Part shown: one piece after another, positions 1-8,253 of the stretch
How the letters are laid out: each line of letters begins with the position of its first letter
Numbering within the stretch: the stretch's first letter is position 1
DNA from: JAOZTV01 sp965371805
Lineage (GTDB): Bacteria; Acidobacteriota; Aminicenantia; UBA2199
NCBI GenBank assembly: GCA_965371805.1
Contig: CBDUZW010000102.1
Span: forward strand, 1-11,643
Reading direction: 5' to 3'
DNA length: 11,643 nucleotides
The notes under the pieces: generated by a model
Database searches by the model: none
Seen by the model: only the letters and a program-made list of their open reading frames with translations
Told to the model about the DNA's origin: nothing
Translations under genes and position numbers: made by a program

Positions 1-39
1 GTCTTTTATATAAAGGATTATGAAGGTTTTACTAAATAA
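1..39 (+). CDS. 3' end of an unidentified upstream gene
   Basis: Reading from base 1 gives twelve sense codons (VFYIKDYEGFTK) and a TAA stop at 37-39; the other two forward frames close sooner. The stop is 38 nt before the ilvN start, with an A/T-rich gap containing a good ribosome binding site, so this is probably the last part of the preceding operon gene. Gene order in related operons suggests ilvB, the catalytic subunit of acetolactate synthase, but the short tail has no recognisable IlvB feature. The product is left open. Confidence 0.35.
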   Translation, partial: VFYIKDYEGFTK

Positions 40-77
40 ACTTTTGTAATTACTTTCAAAATTAAAAGGAGAAGAAA

Positions 78-605
78 ATGAAAAATAGAGATCTTAAAAA
101 ACATCTCATTTCAGTTTTTGTGTACAACAACCCTGGAATATTAATGAGAATTACCGGCCTTTTTTCAAGAAGGGGATTCAATATCGAAAATATTGGAGTT
201 GGAGAGACTAAAGAAAAAGGCATGGTCAGGCTTACTATATCTATTTGGGTCGATGACCGTGCCTTAGATCAAATTCAAAAACAGCTGTACAAAGTGATTG
301 ATGTCGTAAAAGTATGTCCAATCAGCATTAGTAATAGTGTTGAGAAAGAGATGGCATTAATTAAAATTAAGACAACTGATTCTACATGGGACAACCTGAT
401 CCACACTATTAATGTTTTTAAAGGCAAGATTATTGATACCAATTCTGAAGGATTGATAGTTGAGATAACCGGAACAGTGGAAAAACTGGAGTCTTTTATA
501 GATTTAATTGACAGTAATAATATCGCCGAAATAGCAAGATCAGGTGTTGTTGCAATAAATAGATGGAAAAAAAAGGAGAATAAAAATGGCAAAAATTTAT
601 TATGA
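78..605 (+). CDS. ilvN: Acetolactate synthase small (regulatory) subunit
   Basis: Regulatory subunit of acetohydroxyacid synthase. It binds the catalytic IlvB subunit, activates it, and usually confers valine feedback inhibition. The 175-residue protein has an N-terminal ACT domain (about 9-85) and a C-terminal small-subunit domain ending in ARSGVVAINR. Aligned by eye with E. coli IlvH, the valine-site residues N11, G14 and N29 correspond to N17, G20 and N35 here, so valine sensing is probably retained (inference). The start is supported by AAGGAG at 66-71, six bases before the ATG. The reading frame runs 20 nt into ilvC, and its last ~13 residues (Lys/Asn-rich) lie beyond the usual family end, suggesting translational coupling to ilvC. 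The gene could equally be called ilvH. Confidence 0.95.
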   Translation: MKNRDLKKHLISVFVYNNPGILMRITGLFSRRGFNIENIGVGETKEKGMVRLTISIWVDDRALDQIQKQLYKVIDVVKVCPISISNSVEKEMALIKIKTTDSTWDNLIHTINVFKGKIIDTNSEGLIVEITGTVEKLESFIDLIDSNNIAEIARSGVVAINRWKKKENKNGKNLL

Positions 606-1575
606 AAATGATGTAAACGGAAGTTCTTTAAATGGAAAAAAAATATCCGTATTGGGATTTGGAAGTCAGGGACATGCGCATGCTTTAAATCTTAAAGAGA
701 GTGGTTACGATGTAATTATCGGGCTCAAAGAAAACAGTAAAAGTAAAAAACTTGCTGAGGAAAATGGTTTTGAAGTTCTAAAAGTTTCTGATGCTGTAAA
801 AAAATCTAATGTAATTATGATTCTTTTACCTGATGAAATACAGGGGGAAGTGTATAAAGAAGAGGTAGAACCAAATTTAGAAGAGGGTGATATGCTTATG
901 TTTGCACACGGCTTTTCTATTCATTTTTCACAAATAGTCGTACCGGAAAATATTGACGTAACTCTTATTGCACCCAAAAGTCCCGGACATATTGTTAGAA
1001 GAGAGTTTGAGAAAGGACGTGGAGTGCCCGGGCTTGTTGCGATTTATCAAAATTACACAAAAAACGCACTTGATATTGCATTGGCTTATGGAAAAGGAAT
1101 TGGCGTCGCAAGAGCCGGGATATTTGAAACTACCTTTAAAGAGGAAACCGAAACAGATCTGTTCGGTGAACAGGCAGTTTTATGTGGAGGGGTTACATCT
1201 CTAATGAAAACCGGATTTAATACCCTTGTTGAAGCTGGATATCAACCGGAAATGGCCTATTTTGAATGCATAAATGAGATGAAATTAATTGTGGATCTCA
1301 TCTATGAAGGTGGCTTTGCTAAAATGAGAGACTCAATAAGTAATACAGCAGAATACGGTGATTATATTACACAGGAAAAATTGATTACGCCAGAATTAGA
1401 GACCAATATGAGAAAAATATTAAAAGATATTCAAACCGGCAGGTTTGCCAAAGATTGGATCTTGGAAAAAAAAGCAGGACTACCCTTTATGAACGCAAAT
1501 AGAAAACTGGAATCTGATCATAAATCAGAAGAGGTTGGAGCTAAATTAAGGAAAATGATGTCCTGGAATGAGTAA
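586..1575 (+). CDS. ilvC: Ketol-acid reductoisomerase, class I
   Basis: Mg2+- and NAD(P)H-dependent enzyme that isomerises and reduces 2-acetolactate and 2-aceto-2-hydroxybutyrate to the dihydroxy acids for valine/leucine and isoleucine. At 329 residues it is the short class I form. The Rossmann motif GFGSQGHAHA lies at about 24-33, followed by the cofactor loop GLKENSKSKK (46-55), whose Lys and Ser residues fit an NADPH preference. H108 matches the catalytic histidine. D191 and E195 (in ETDLFGEQ), E227 and E231 match the metal ligands, and S252 lies in the SISNTAEYG substrate motif. AAGGAG at 573-578 supports the ATG at 586, inside the end of ilvN. All key residues are present. Confidence 0.97.
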   Translation: MAKIYYENDVNGSSLNGKKISVLGFGSQGHAHALNLKESGYDVIIGLKENSKSKKLAEENGFEVLKVSDAVKKSNVIMILLPDEIQGEVYKEEVEPNLEEGDMLMFAHGFSIHFSQIVVPENIDVTLIAPKSPGHIVRREFEKGRGVPGLVAIYQNYTKNALDIALAYGKGIGVARAGIFETTFKEETETDLFGEQAVLCGGVTSLMKTGFNTLVEAGYQPEMAYFECINEMKLIVDLIYEGGFAKMRDSISNTAEYGDYITQEKLITPELETNMRKILKDIQTGRFAKDWILEKKAGLPFMNANRKLESDHKSEEVGAKLRKMMSWNE

Positions 1576-1576
1576 A

Positions 1577-1588
1577 AAAGGAAGGGAA
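1577..1588 (+). promoter_or_regulatory. Ribosome binding site deciding the ilvD start
   Basis: The purine run AAAGGAAGGG (1577-1586) sits just after the ilvC stop and just before the ATG at 1589. The alternative ATG at 1568 has only weak purine context, inside the end of ilvC. The first seven residues it would add are not typical of the family. Confidence 0.6.
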
Positions 1589-3250
1589 ATGAGAAGTGAT
1601 GTTATAAAAAAAGGATATAAGAGAGCGCCCCACCGCTCTCTTTTAAAAGCTTTAGGCCTTACAGATAGAGAAATACAGAATCCAATTATTGGGATAGCAA
1701 ACTCATCTAATGAAATTATCCCCGGTCATATCCATCTGAAGGAGATTGCTGAAGCTGTAAAAAAAGGTGTGATCATGGGAGGGGGTACTCCCCTGGAATT
1801 TAATACAATTGGAATCTGTGATGGAATAGCAATGGGGCATAAAGGAATGTCATTCTCATTACCTTCACGGGAAGTAATAACCGATTCGATTGAGATAGTT
1901 GCAAATGCGACTCCATTCGATGGATTAGTCTTTATTTCAAATTGCGATAAAATCACACCGGCAATGCTTATGGCTATGGGTAAGTTAAACCTGCCATCTA
2001 TTTTAATAAGTGGTGGACCTATGCTTACCGGAAGTTATCGGGGTAGGAACATTGACCTTGTTACAGTCTTTGAATCAGTAGCGAAGTTCAGCAAAGGTGA
2101 GATATCCGATTTAGAACTATTAGATATAGAGAATAATGCCTGTCCGGGAGCCGGATCTTGTTCGGGACTCTTTACAGCCAATTCAATGAATGCAATTTCT
2201 GAAGTTTTAGGTGTATCATTACCTGGAAATGGCACAATTCCAGCCGTTTTTGCTGAACGGATAAGGCTTGCAAAGGAGACTGGATATTCAGTAATGAATT
2301 TGGTAAACAATGATATCAAACCAAGAGATCTAGTGACAGCTGATTCATTTTATAATTCTGTAGTAGCAGATCTTGCACTGGGTGGGTCTTCAAATACAGT
2401 TTTACATCTAACTGCTATTGCAAAAAGTTTTCAAATTGATTTTAGTATAGACCTTTTTGATAAGCTTAGTAAAAAAATCCCTCATCTCTGCAATCTTTCT
2501 CCAGTTGGCCCCCATCATATTCAGGACCTGCATAGGGTCGGTGGGGTGTCTGCCCTTTTAAATAGACTTTCTCAAAAAAACCTGATTAAAAGCGCTGCAA
2601 AGACAGTATCAGGAAAGAGTCTTGGTGATCTGCTCAAGGATAAAGAGATTAAAAACACAGAAGTGATCAGACCTTTAGAAGATCCATATCATAAAGAAGG
2701 TGGACTGGGAATATTCTACGGAAACCTGGCTTCAAAAGGAAGTGTCGCTAAAATTTCCGGTATTCCTGAGAAAATGAAGGAATTTAAGGGATCAGCAGTC
2801 GTCTTTGAGAATGAAGAAGATGCAACTGAAGCAATCTTAAGCGGTAAAATAATTAAAGGTGATATTGTCGTGATTAGATATGAAGGTCCTAAGGGAGGCC
2901 CGGGTATGAGAGAAATGCTCTCTCCAACATCCGCAATAGTGGGAATGGGACTTGTCAATGATGTTGCCTTAATTACAGATGGACGTTTTTCCGGTGGTTC
3001 AACCGGAGCTGTATTTGGACATATATCACCAGAGGCTGCTGAGGGAGGACTTATTCAAATTGTAAATAATAGAGACATAATCGTAATTGATGTAAGCAAA
3101 AGAACAATTGAGCTTCTTATTAGCACAAAAGAGATAGAAAAAAGGTATAAAAGTCTGAAATTTACACCTAAAGTAATATCAGAATCAGTTTTGAAAAGAT
3201 ATTCCTCATTAGTTCAATCATCTAGTGAGGGAGCTGTTTTTAAGGATTAA
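1589..3250 (+). CDS. ilvD: Dihydroxy-acid dehydratase
   Basis: Fe-S enzyme that dehydrates 2,3-dihydroxy-isovalerate and -3-methylvalerate to the 2-oxo acids, shared by the valine, leucine and isoleucine routes. An ATG at 1568 overlaps the ilvC stop, but 1589 is preferred: it has an AAGGA-type ribosome binding site (1578-1582) at proper spacing, and the protein then begins MRSDVIKKG, the usual family start. This gives 553 residues. D78 (in DGIAMGH), C119-D120-K121 (NCDK) and C191 (in GAGSCSG) match the metal and cluster residues D81, C122-D123-K124 and C195 of E. coli. The early segment reads ANSSNEIIPGH, without the extra cysteine found there in plant/mycobacterial [2Fe-2S] enzymes, so it looks E. 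coli-like (inference). The RAPHRSLL segment is encoded by an unusually G+C-rich hairpin. Confidence 0.96.
   Translation: MRSDVIKKGYKRAPHRSLLKALGLTDREIQNPIIGIANSSNEIIPGHIHLKEIAEAVKKGVIMGGGTPLEFNTIGICDGIAMGHKGMSFSLPSREVITDSIEIVANATPFDGLVFISNCDKITPAMLMAMGKLNLPSILISGGPMLTGSYRGRNIDLVTVFESVAKFSKGEISDLELLDIENNACPGAGSCSGLFTANSMNAISEVLGVSLPGNGTIPAVFAERIRLAKETGYSVMNLVNNDIKPRDLVTADSFYNSVVADLALGGSSNTVLHLTAIAKSFQIDFSIDLFDKLSKKIPHLCNLSPVGPHHIQDLHRVGGVSALLNRLSQKNLIKSAAKTVSGKSLGDLLKDKEIKNTEVIRPLEDPYHKEGGLGIFYGNLASKGSVAKISGIPEKMKEFKGSAVVFENEEDATEAILSGKIIKGDIVVIRYEGPKGGPGMREMLSPTSAIVGMGLVNDVALITDGRFSGGSTGAVFGHISPEAAEGGLIQIVNNRDIIVIDVSKRTIELLISTKEIEKRYKSLKFTPKVISESVLKRYSSLVQSSSEGAVFKD
1619..1644 (+). terminator. 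Terminator-like hairpin inside the start of ilvD
   Basis: A perfect 9-bp stem, AAGAGAGCG (1619-1627) with CGCTCTCTT (1634-1642), encloses the loop CCCCAC and is followed by a T run (TTTT at 1641-1644). It lies about 30 nt into ilvD and encodes the conserved RAPHRSL residues, so it may be a by-product of coding constraint. However, the codons GCG, CCC, CAC and CGC are unlike the A/T-rich codon choice elsewhere in the window. A role in premature termination or RNA stability is only a possibility. Confidence 0.25.
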
Positions 3251-3293
3251 TAAAAAAGGTGATTATCAGCTTAACTGATTGACCTTATGTAAT

Positions 3294-3302
3294 GGAGAAA
3301 AA
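3294..3302 (+). promoter_or_regulatory. Ribosome binding site deciding the cimA start
   Basis: GGAGA at 3294-3298 is five to six bases before the ATG at 3303. The reading frame is open upstream to a TTG at 3279, which has no comparable purine run, and the family's N-terminus (short lead, then IKIFDTTLRDG) starts naturally from 3303. The 52-nt gap after ilvD also holds a small hairpin, ATCAG (3265-3269) with CTGAT (3275-3279), too weak to interpret. Confidence 0.6.
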
Positions 3303-4988
3303 ATGGAAGAAAGTATAAAAATATTTGATACGACCCTGAGAGATGGTGCACAACAAGTTGGGGTATCTTTTTTAAAGGAAGATAAAATAAGAATAGCCAA
3401 GGCACTTGATGAGATGGGGGTTCACTATATTGAAGGCGGATGGCCTGGATCTAACCCTAAGGATATTAGTTTTTTCAATGAAATTAAAAGTATTAATTTA
3501 AAAAATGCAAAAATTTCAGCCTTCAGCTCTACAAGGAGAGTTAATCTTGATATTAAAAATGATCAAAACATAAGTCAACTTATAAAAGCTGAAACTCCTG
3601 TCATGACTATATTTGGAAAAACATGGGATCTCCATGTTAAATCTGCACTAAGAACAACCTTTGATGAAAATCTGAGTATGATTTTTGACACTATCAAATA
3701 TTTAAAAGGGTATTGTGACGAAGTGATTTATGATGCTGAACATTTTTTTGATGGATATAAGAGTAATAAAAAATATGCGATACAAACGGTTCAGGCTGCT
3801 GAAGCTAGCGGAGCAGACTGTATTGTATTAGCGGACACAAATGGAGGAACATTAACCGGAGAATTAAAAAACATTATTCAAGAAGTAAAAAAGCATATAT
3901 CTGTTCCAATTGGAATTCATACACATAATGATTCAGACCTGGCAGTTGCAAATACGCTTGCAGCAGTAGATGAAGGCATAACTCATGTCCAGGGAACAAT
4001 AAATGGTATTGGTGAAAGATGTGGAAACGCAAATTTATGCAGCATAATTCCAAATCTTACATATAAAATGGGAAAAAGAACAATAAAGTCTGAATCTATA
4101 AAGAATCTTACTTCAATTTCAAGACTGGTTTCCGAATTATCAAACCAATCACACCCGGTTCATCTCCCTTTTGTAGGCAAAAATGCTTTTTCACATAAGG
4201 GGGGCATTCATGTTTCTGCCGTATTACGCAATCCAAAAATGTATGAACATATACTCCCTGAATCTACTGGTAATAAGAGGATGGTCTCTGTATCAGAACT
4301 CTCCGGTAAGAGTAACTTATTAAAAAAAGCAGAAGAAATGGGCCTTGAAATTGATAATAAATCAGATGTTGTATTAGAGACTTTAAAAAAAGTTAAAGAT
4401 CTTGAATCCAAGGGATATCATTTTGAAGGAGCTGAGGCTTCATTCGAACTACTATTTAAAAGAATGTTGGGAGAAGTAAAGGAATATTTTAGTATAGATG
4501 GATATAGAGTACTTGTCTGGAAAGATCCTGGTGGTCATAATACCTGGGCAGAGGCAACAATAAAGGCAAAGGTTTCAAAGGATATTTCAGATAATCTTGG
4601 GATGGCTGAAAACTTTGAACATACATCGGCAGATGGAGGAGGACCAGTAGAGGCTTTGGATAAGAGTCTCAGAAAATCTCTAGAAAAGTTTTATCCAGGA
4701 CTAAAAAGTGTAAAACTAACCGATTATAAGGTGAGAATATTAAACGAAAATCTTGGAACCAAAGCAACTACAAGAGTATTGATCCAGTCAACAGACGGTG
4801 ATAAAAAATGGGGGACTGTCGGTGTATCAGAAAACATCATTGAAGCCTCCTTTGAAGCCTTAAAAGATTCGGTAATTTACAAATTATTAAAAGACGAAGA
4901 ACAAAAAATTCAAAGAGAGCAGAAATCTGCTCTCTTTATAAACAAACAATCTGGAGAAGATAATGAAAGAAAAAATAAAAATTTTTGA
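3303..4988 (+). CDS. cimA: (R)-citramalate synthase
   Basis: Condenses pyruvate and acetyl-CoA to citramalate, the first step of the threonine-independent isoleucine pathway. LeuCD and LeuB then convert citramalate to 2-oxobutyrate. The protein has an N-terminal HMGL-like TIM barrel with FDTTLRDGAQ (8-17; R13-D14 catalytic/metal region) and the HTHND metal motif (206-210), then a C-terminal LeuA-type regulatory domain (about 400-530). The EGGWPGSNPKD segment after the barrel start and GNANLCSIIPNL are typical of the CimA branch and differ from true LeuA, encoded next door. At 561 residues it is slightly long: about 27 Lys/Glu-rich residues follow the expected end (YKLLKDEEQ), read through a strong hairpin and into leuA by 26 nt. 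A 2-isopropylmalate synthase paralogue is the only serious alternative. Confidence 0.92.
   Translation: MEESIKIFDTTLRDGAQQVGVSFLKEDKIRIAKALDEMGVHYIEGGWPGSNPKDISFFNEIKSINLKNAKISAFSSTRRVNLDIKNDQNISQLIKAETPVMTIFGKTWDLHVKSALRTTFDENLSMIFDTIKYLKGYCDEVIYDAEHFFDGYKSNKKYAIQTVQAAEASGADCIVLADTNGGTLTGELKNIIQEVKKHISVPIGIHTHNDSDLAVANTLAAVDEGITHVQGTINGIGERCGNANLCSIIPNLTYKMGKRTIKSESIKNLTSISRLVSELSNQSHPVHLPFVGKNAFSHKGGIHVSAVLRNPKMYEHILPESTGNKRMVSVSELSGKSNLLKKAEEMGLEIDNKSDVVLETLKKVKDLESKGYHFEGAEASFELLFKRMLGEVKEYFSIDGYRVLVWKDPGGHNTWAEATIKAKVSKDISDNLGMAENFEHTSADGGGPVEALDKSLRKSLEKFYPGLKSVKLTDYKVRILNENLGTKATTRVLIQSTDGDKKWGTVGVSENIIEASFEALKDSVIYKLLKDEEQKIQREQKSALFINKQSGEDNERKNKNF
4912..4937 (+). promoter_or_regulatory. 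Strong hairpin across the cimA end, before leuA
   Basis: AAAGAGAGCAGA (4912-4923) and TCTGCTCTCTTT (4926-4937) are perfect reverse complements, 12 bp with a 2-nt centre (in RNA probably 10 bp with a larger loop). The stem ends 15 bases before the leuA ribosome binding site (GGAG from 4953). Only three T bases follow the G/C part, so it is a poor intrinsic terminator; an RNA-processing, stability or partial-attenuation site fits better (inference). It lies within the extra tail of the cimA frame. Confidence 0.5.
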
Positions 4989-6492
4989 TACAACATTAAG
5001 AGATGGCGAGCAATCTCCAGGAGCATCAATGTCATTGGAACAAAAAATTAAAATGGCAATTGCTCTGGAACGACTGGGAGTAAACAGGATTGAAGCAGGA
5101 TTTCCCGTTTCATCACCCATTCAATTTGAAGCAGTAAAAAAAATTGGAGAAACGGTCACAAATTCAACTATAGTTGGATTAGCGAGGTGTGTTAATATAG
5201 ATATTGATGCAGTATACAATTCTTTAAAGAATAATAAAGATAGAATGCTCCACCTCTTTATTGCCACATCTCCATTACATAGAGAATTTAAACTTAAAAT
5301 GAAAAAAAATGATATTTTAAAAAGCATTAAAGAGAAACTGCAATATAGCAAAAAGTTTTTCAAAAACATTGAATTCTCAGCTGAGGATGCGTCCAGAACA
5401 GAGCCTGAATTTCTTATTGAAGTTGTAAGAACCGCTCTGCAAAATGGTGCAAATACTATAAACATCCCGGATACAGTTGGATATTCAACCCCTGAGGAAT
5501 TTGGGTCTTTAATAAAGCTGTTAAAAGCAGAAATTCCTGAATTAGAGGGTAACGATCTATCTGTACACTGTCATAATGATCTGGGATTAGCGGTTGCAAA
5601 TTCTTTATCAGCCATAAAAAACGGAGCATCTCAAGTGGAGGTCACATTAAACGGTATTGGAGAGAGAGCAGGAAATTGCTCACTGGAAGAGCTTGTGATG
5701 GTGCTTAATGTAAGAAAAGACATTCTTGATTATAAAACTGATATTGTAGAAAACTTACTGTATCCAACTTCCAGGTTATTACAAAATATAACTGGATTAA
5801 TTGTTTCAAGAAACAAACCTTTATTCGGCGATAATGCATTTTCCCATGAATCTGGAATACATCAGCATGGTGTAATAGAAAATAAGGAAACATACGAAAT
5901 TATTAAGCCTGAAAACATTGGCCGGGGAGAAGAGACTTTGATTATGGGAAGACATTCCGGGAAACATGCATTTTCAGAAAAATTAGACCAATTGGGCATT
6001 TCACTAAAAAAGGATCAAATAGAAAGAGGTTTTGAACTATTTACAGCTTTGGCTGACAAAAAAAAGGAAGTTTATAATGAGGATATATTAAATATTGTCA
6101 CCTCAATTCTGGGAACTTTTAGTAAGGGATATAAACTTGAATACTTTAATTCCACAACTGGAAATAAAACAATCCCATCCGGCACAATTAAAATATTAGA
6201 GGGGAAAAAGGAATATATTGCATCAGCACATGGTGATGGACCGATTGACGCCTTATATAAATCAATTGATTCTGCAATTGGAGTAAAAACAAAACTAAAA
6301 GAGTTTCAAATTCAAGCAGTTGGACAGTTCAAAGATGCCCAGGGACAGGTCAGGATTGTTGTTGAAATTGACAATAAAAACTATATTGGGAAAGGAACTT
6401 CAACAGACATTATAGAAGCATCTGTATTTGCTTATCTTAATGCAATTAACAGTAACTTATTTTCAAATAGAAAAGGAGAAATAAATGAGTAG
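4963..6492 (+). CDS. leuA: 2-Isopropylmalate synthase
   Basis: Condenses 2-oxoisovalerate with acetyl-CoA, the committed step of leucine synthesis. The 509-residue protein is the long form: a TIM barrel with FDTTLRDGEQSPG (8-20), HCHNDLGLA with metal ligands H202 and H204, NGIGERAGNCSLEE, then a linker and a C-terminal LeuA dimerisation/regulatory domain (about 380-500). That domain usually carries leucine feedback inhibition. GGAGAAG at 4953-4959 supports the ATG at 4963, inside the end of cimA. The start is shared in form with cimA (IKIFDTTLRDG), showing the two are paralogues, but the barrel motifs clearly separate them. The 3' end overlaps leuC by 8 nt. Confidence 0.95.
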   Translation: MKEKIKIFDTTLRDGEQSPGASMSLEQKIKMAIALERLGVNRIEAGFPVSSPIQFEAVKKIGETVTNSTIVGLARCVNIDIDAVYNSLKNNKDRMLHLFIATSPLHREFKLKMKKNDILKSIKEKLQYSKKFFKNIEFSAEDASRTEPEFLIEVVRTALQNGANTINIPDTVGYSTPEEFGSLIKLLKAEIPELEGNDLSVHCHNDLGLAVANSLSAIKNGASQVEVTLNGIGERAGNCSLEELVMVLNVRKDILDYKTDIVENLLYPTSRLLQNITGLIVSRNKPLFGDNAFSHESGIHQHGVIENKETYEIIKPENIGRGEETLIMGRHSGKHAFSEKLDQLGISLKKDQIERGFELFTALADKKKEVYNEDILNIVTSILGTFSKGYKLEYFNSTTGNKTIPSGTIKILEGKKEYIASAHGDGPIDALYKSIDSAIGVKTKLKEFQIQAVGQFKDAQGQVRIVVEIDNKNYIGKGTSTDIIEASVFAYLNAINSNLFSNRKGEINE

Positions 6493-7747
6493 AAAGCAGA
6501 CAATGAGTGAAAAAATTTTTTCAAAAAAAGCAGGAAAAACTGTAACTGCAGGTGAATTTTTACTATTAGATGTAGATGTAGCTCTCGCTAATGATATCAC
6601 AGCTCCAGTTGCAATTAAGGAATTTAAAAAATTCGGAGGAACAAAAGTTTTAAATAAGGATAAGATTGTAATGGTTATGGATCACTTTGCTCCAAACAAA
6701 GATATCCTCGCAGCAGAACAGGTAAAATATGTCAGAGAATTTGCAAAAAGTAAAAATATCAGCAAGTTTTTTGATGTTGGAAGAATGGGGATTGAACATG
6801 TACTATTACCTGAGAAGGGAATTGTTAAGTCAGGGGATCTTATCGTTGGAGCTGATTCTCATACATGTACATATGGCGCCCTGGGTGCATTTGCTACAGG
6901 AATGGGATCAACTGATCTTGCAGGTGTATATTTAACTGGAAAAGCCTGGTTCAGGGTACCGGAATCAATAAATATTAATTTGACTGGAAATTTTAAGGGT
7001 GAGACTTCTGCAAAGGATTTGATATTAAAAGTAATCTCTATTCTGGGAGTTGATGGTGCTAATTATAATGCACTTGAATTTTCCGGGCCTGGAGTTAAAA
7101 ATATTTCAATGGATGGAAGATTTACAATCTCTAATATGGCAATTGAGGCTGGAGCAAAAGCGGGGATTTTTCCTGTTGATAAAGTAACAATTAACCACGA
7201 AAAATGTCTTGGAATAACTTCTGTTCCTTTAGAACAGGATATTTCTGCAAACTTTGCAAATGAGATTTCTATTGATCTCTCAGAATTAAAACCTCAGGTT
7301 GCATATCCCTATCTACCATCTAATTGTAAAGATATTGATGAGACAGAGAAAGATAGAATTCTAATTGATCAGGTTGTAATCGGATCATGTACAAATGGAA
7401 GAATGGATGATTTGAGGGTAGCATCTAAAATTCTAAAAGGGAAAAAGGTAAATAATAATGTCAGATGTTTAGTTTTTCCGGGCACTCAAAAGATATACCA
7501 ACAGGCAATGAATGAAGGTATTATGGATATATTTATTGAGGCAGAATGTGCTGTTTCTACACCTACCTGTGGTCCATGCCTTGGAGGACATATGGGAATA
7601 CTTGCAGATGGTGAACGGGCAGTTTCAACAACAAATAGAAACTTTACCGGTAGAATGGGGAATAAAAAGAGTGAAGTATATCTTGCTTCACCTGCAATAG
7701 CCTCGTTTTCTGCAATTAATGGATATATTTCAGGAGAATTCAAATGA
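6485..7747 (+). CDS. leuC: 3-Isopropylmalate dehydratase large subunit
   Basis: Aconitase-family subunit that, with LeuD, isomerises 2- to 3-isopropylmalate; it is expected also to act on citramalate made by CimA. The protein has 420 residues, the short type also seen in archaea and many anaerobes, rather than the ~466-residue E. coli form. The [4Fe-4S] ligands are visible as C302 (GSCTNGR) and C362/C365 (TCGPCLGGH). DHFAPNKD near 67-74 and the ADSHTCTYGALGAFATGMGS region are also typical. AAGGAG at 6473-6478 supports the ATG at 6485, which overlaps the leuA stop. A second in-frame ATG six codons on has no ribosome binding site. The stop overlaps the leuD start as ATGA. Confidence 0.95.
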   Translation: MSRKQTMSEKIFSKKAGKTVTAGEFLLLDVDVALANDITAPVAIKEFKKFGGTKVLNKDKIVMVMDHFAPNKDILAAEQVKYVREFAKSKNISKFFDVGRMGIEHVLLPEKGIVKSGDLIVGADSHTCTYGALGAFATGMGSTDLAGVYLTGKAWFRVPESININLTGNFKGETSAKDLILKVISILGVDGANYNALEFSGPGVKNISMDGRFTISNMAIEAGAKAGIFPVDKVTINHEKCLGITSVPLEQDISANFANEISIDLSELKPQVAYPYLPSNCKDIDETEKDRILIDQVVIGSCTNGRMDDLRVASKILKGKKVNNNVRCLVFPGTQKIYQQAMNEGIMDIFIEAECAVSTPTCGPCLGGHMGILADGERAVSTTNRNFTGRMGNKKSEVYLASPAIASFSAINGYISGEFK

Positions 7748-8253
7748 TGATCAAAGGTAGAATATTCAAATTTGGCAAGGATGTAAACACAGATGAGATA
7801 ATACCCGCCAGGTATTTAAATAGTTCTGATAACGAAGTATTGAAAAAATACTGTATGGAAGATTTAAGGCCTGGTTTTGGCGTCAGAGAGGATGTTGCAG
7901 GGTCAATTATAGTCGCAGGGGCTAATTTTGGCTGCGGCTCCTCCAGAGAGCATGCCCCTATTTCAATTAAAGCTTCAGGAATTAAATGTGTGATTGCTGA
8001 ATCTTTTGCAAGGATTTTTTTAAGAAACTGTATTAATATCGGCTTACCGGTTATTGAAGTAAAAGATACATCAGAGTTTGATGAGCAGGAGGAACTTCTT
8101 GTAAATTTTGATTTAGGTAAAATAATAAACGTTTCAAAGAACAAATGTTTTGTTTTTTCTTCATATCCACCATTTCTTAAAGGAATTATTGAAGAGGGAG
8201 GATGGCTGAATTATGCAAACAAATATATTGTGAACAAAAAAGAGGTTAGCTAA
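7744..8253 (+). CDS. leuD: 3-Isopropylmalate dehydratase small subunit
   Basis: Swivelling-domain partner of LeuC. At 169 residues it is the short type matching the short LeuC. Substrate-binding motifs are NTDEIIPARYLNSSD (15-29), the segment controlling substrate choice in this family, and GCGSSREHAP (63-72). The ATG overlaps the leuC stop (ATGA). A second ATG at 7747 could serve instead and would shorten the protein by one residue; AGGAG at 7732-7736 fits both. The final TAA shares its last A with the leuB start codon, so translation of the leuC-leuD-leuB block is probably coupled. Confidence 0.95.
   Translation: MMIKGRIFKFGKDVNTDEIIPARYLNSSDNEVLKKYCMEDLRPGFGVREDVAGSIIVAGANFGCGSSREHAPISIKASGIKCVIAESFARIFLRNCINIGLPVIEVKDTSEFDEQEELLVNFDLGKIINVSKNKCFVFSSYPPFLKGIIEEGGWLNYANKYIVNKKEVS

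Noticed and set aside
1..77. T-box or leader-peptide attenuator before ilvN
   Set aside because: The upstream sequence is the end of another frame plus a short A/T gap; no branched-chain codon run, terminator hairpin or T-box sequence is visible. Control of the operon must lie further upstream.
275..592. 105-codon minus-strand frame opposite ilvN
   Set aside because: Antisense shadow of a well-supported gene, no matching motifs.
1568..1588. Upstream ATG of ilvD overlapping the ilvC stop
   Set aside because: It would add seven residues not typical of IlvD, and the better-spaced ribosome binding site serves the ATG at 1589. It cannot be fully excluded, since leuC starts with a similar 8-nt overlap.
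7740..8144. 134-codon open frame on the minus strand opposite leuD
   Set aside because: It lies entirely opposite leuD, which has all its family motifs; the antisense product has no recognisable domain and no ribosome binding site was evident.
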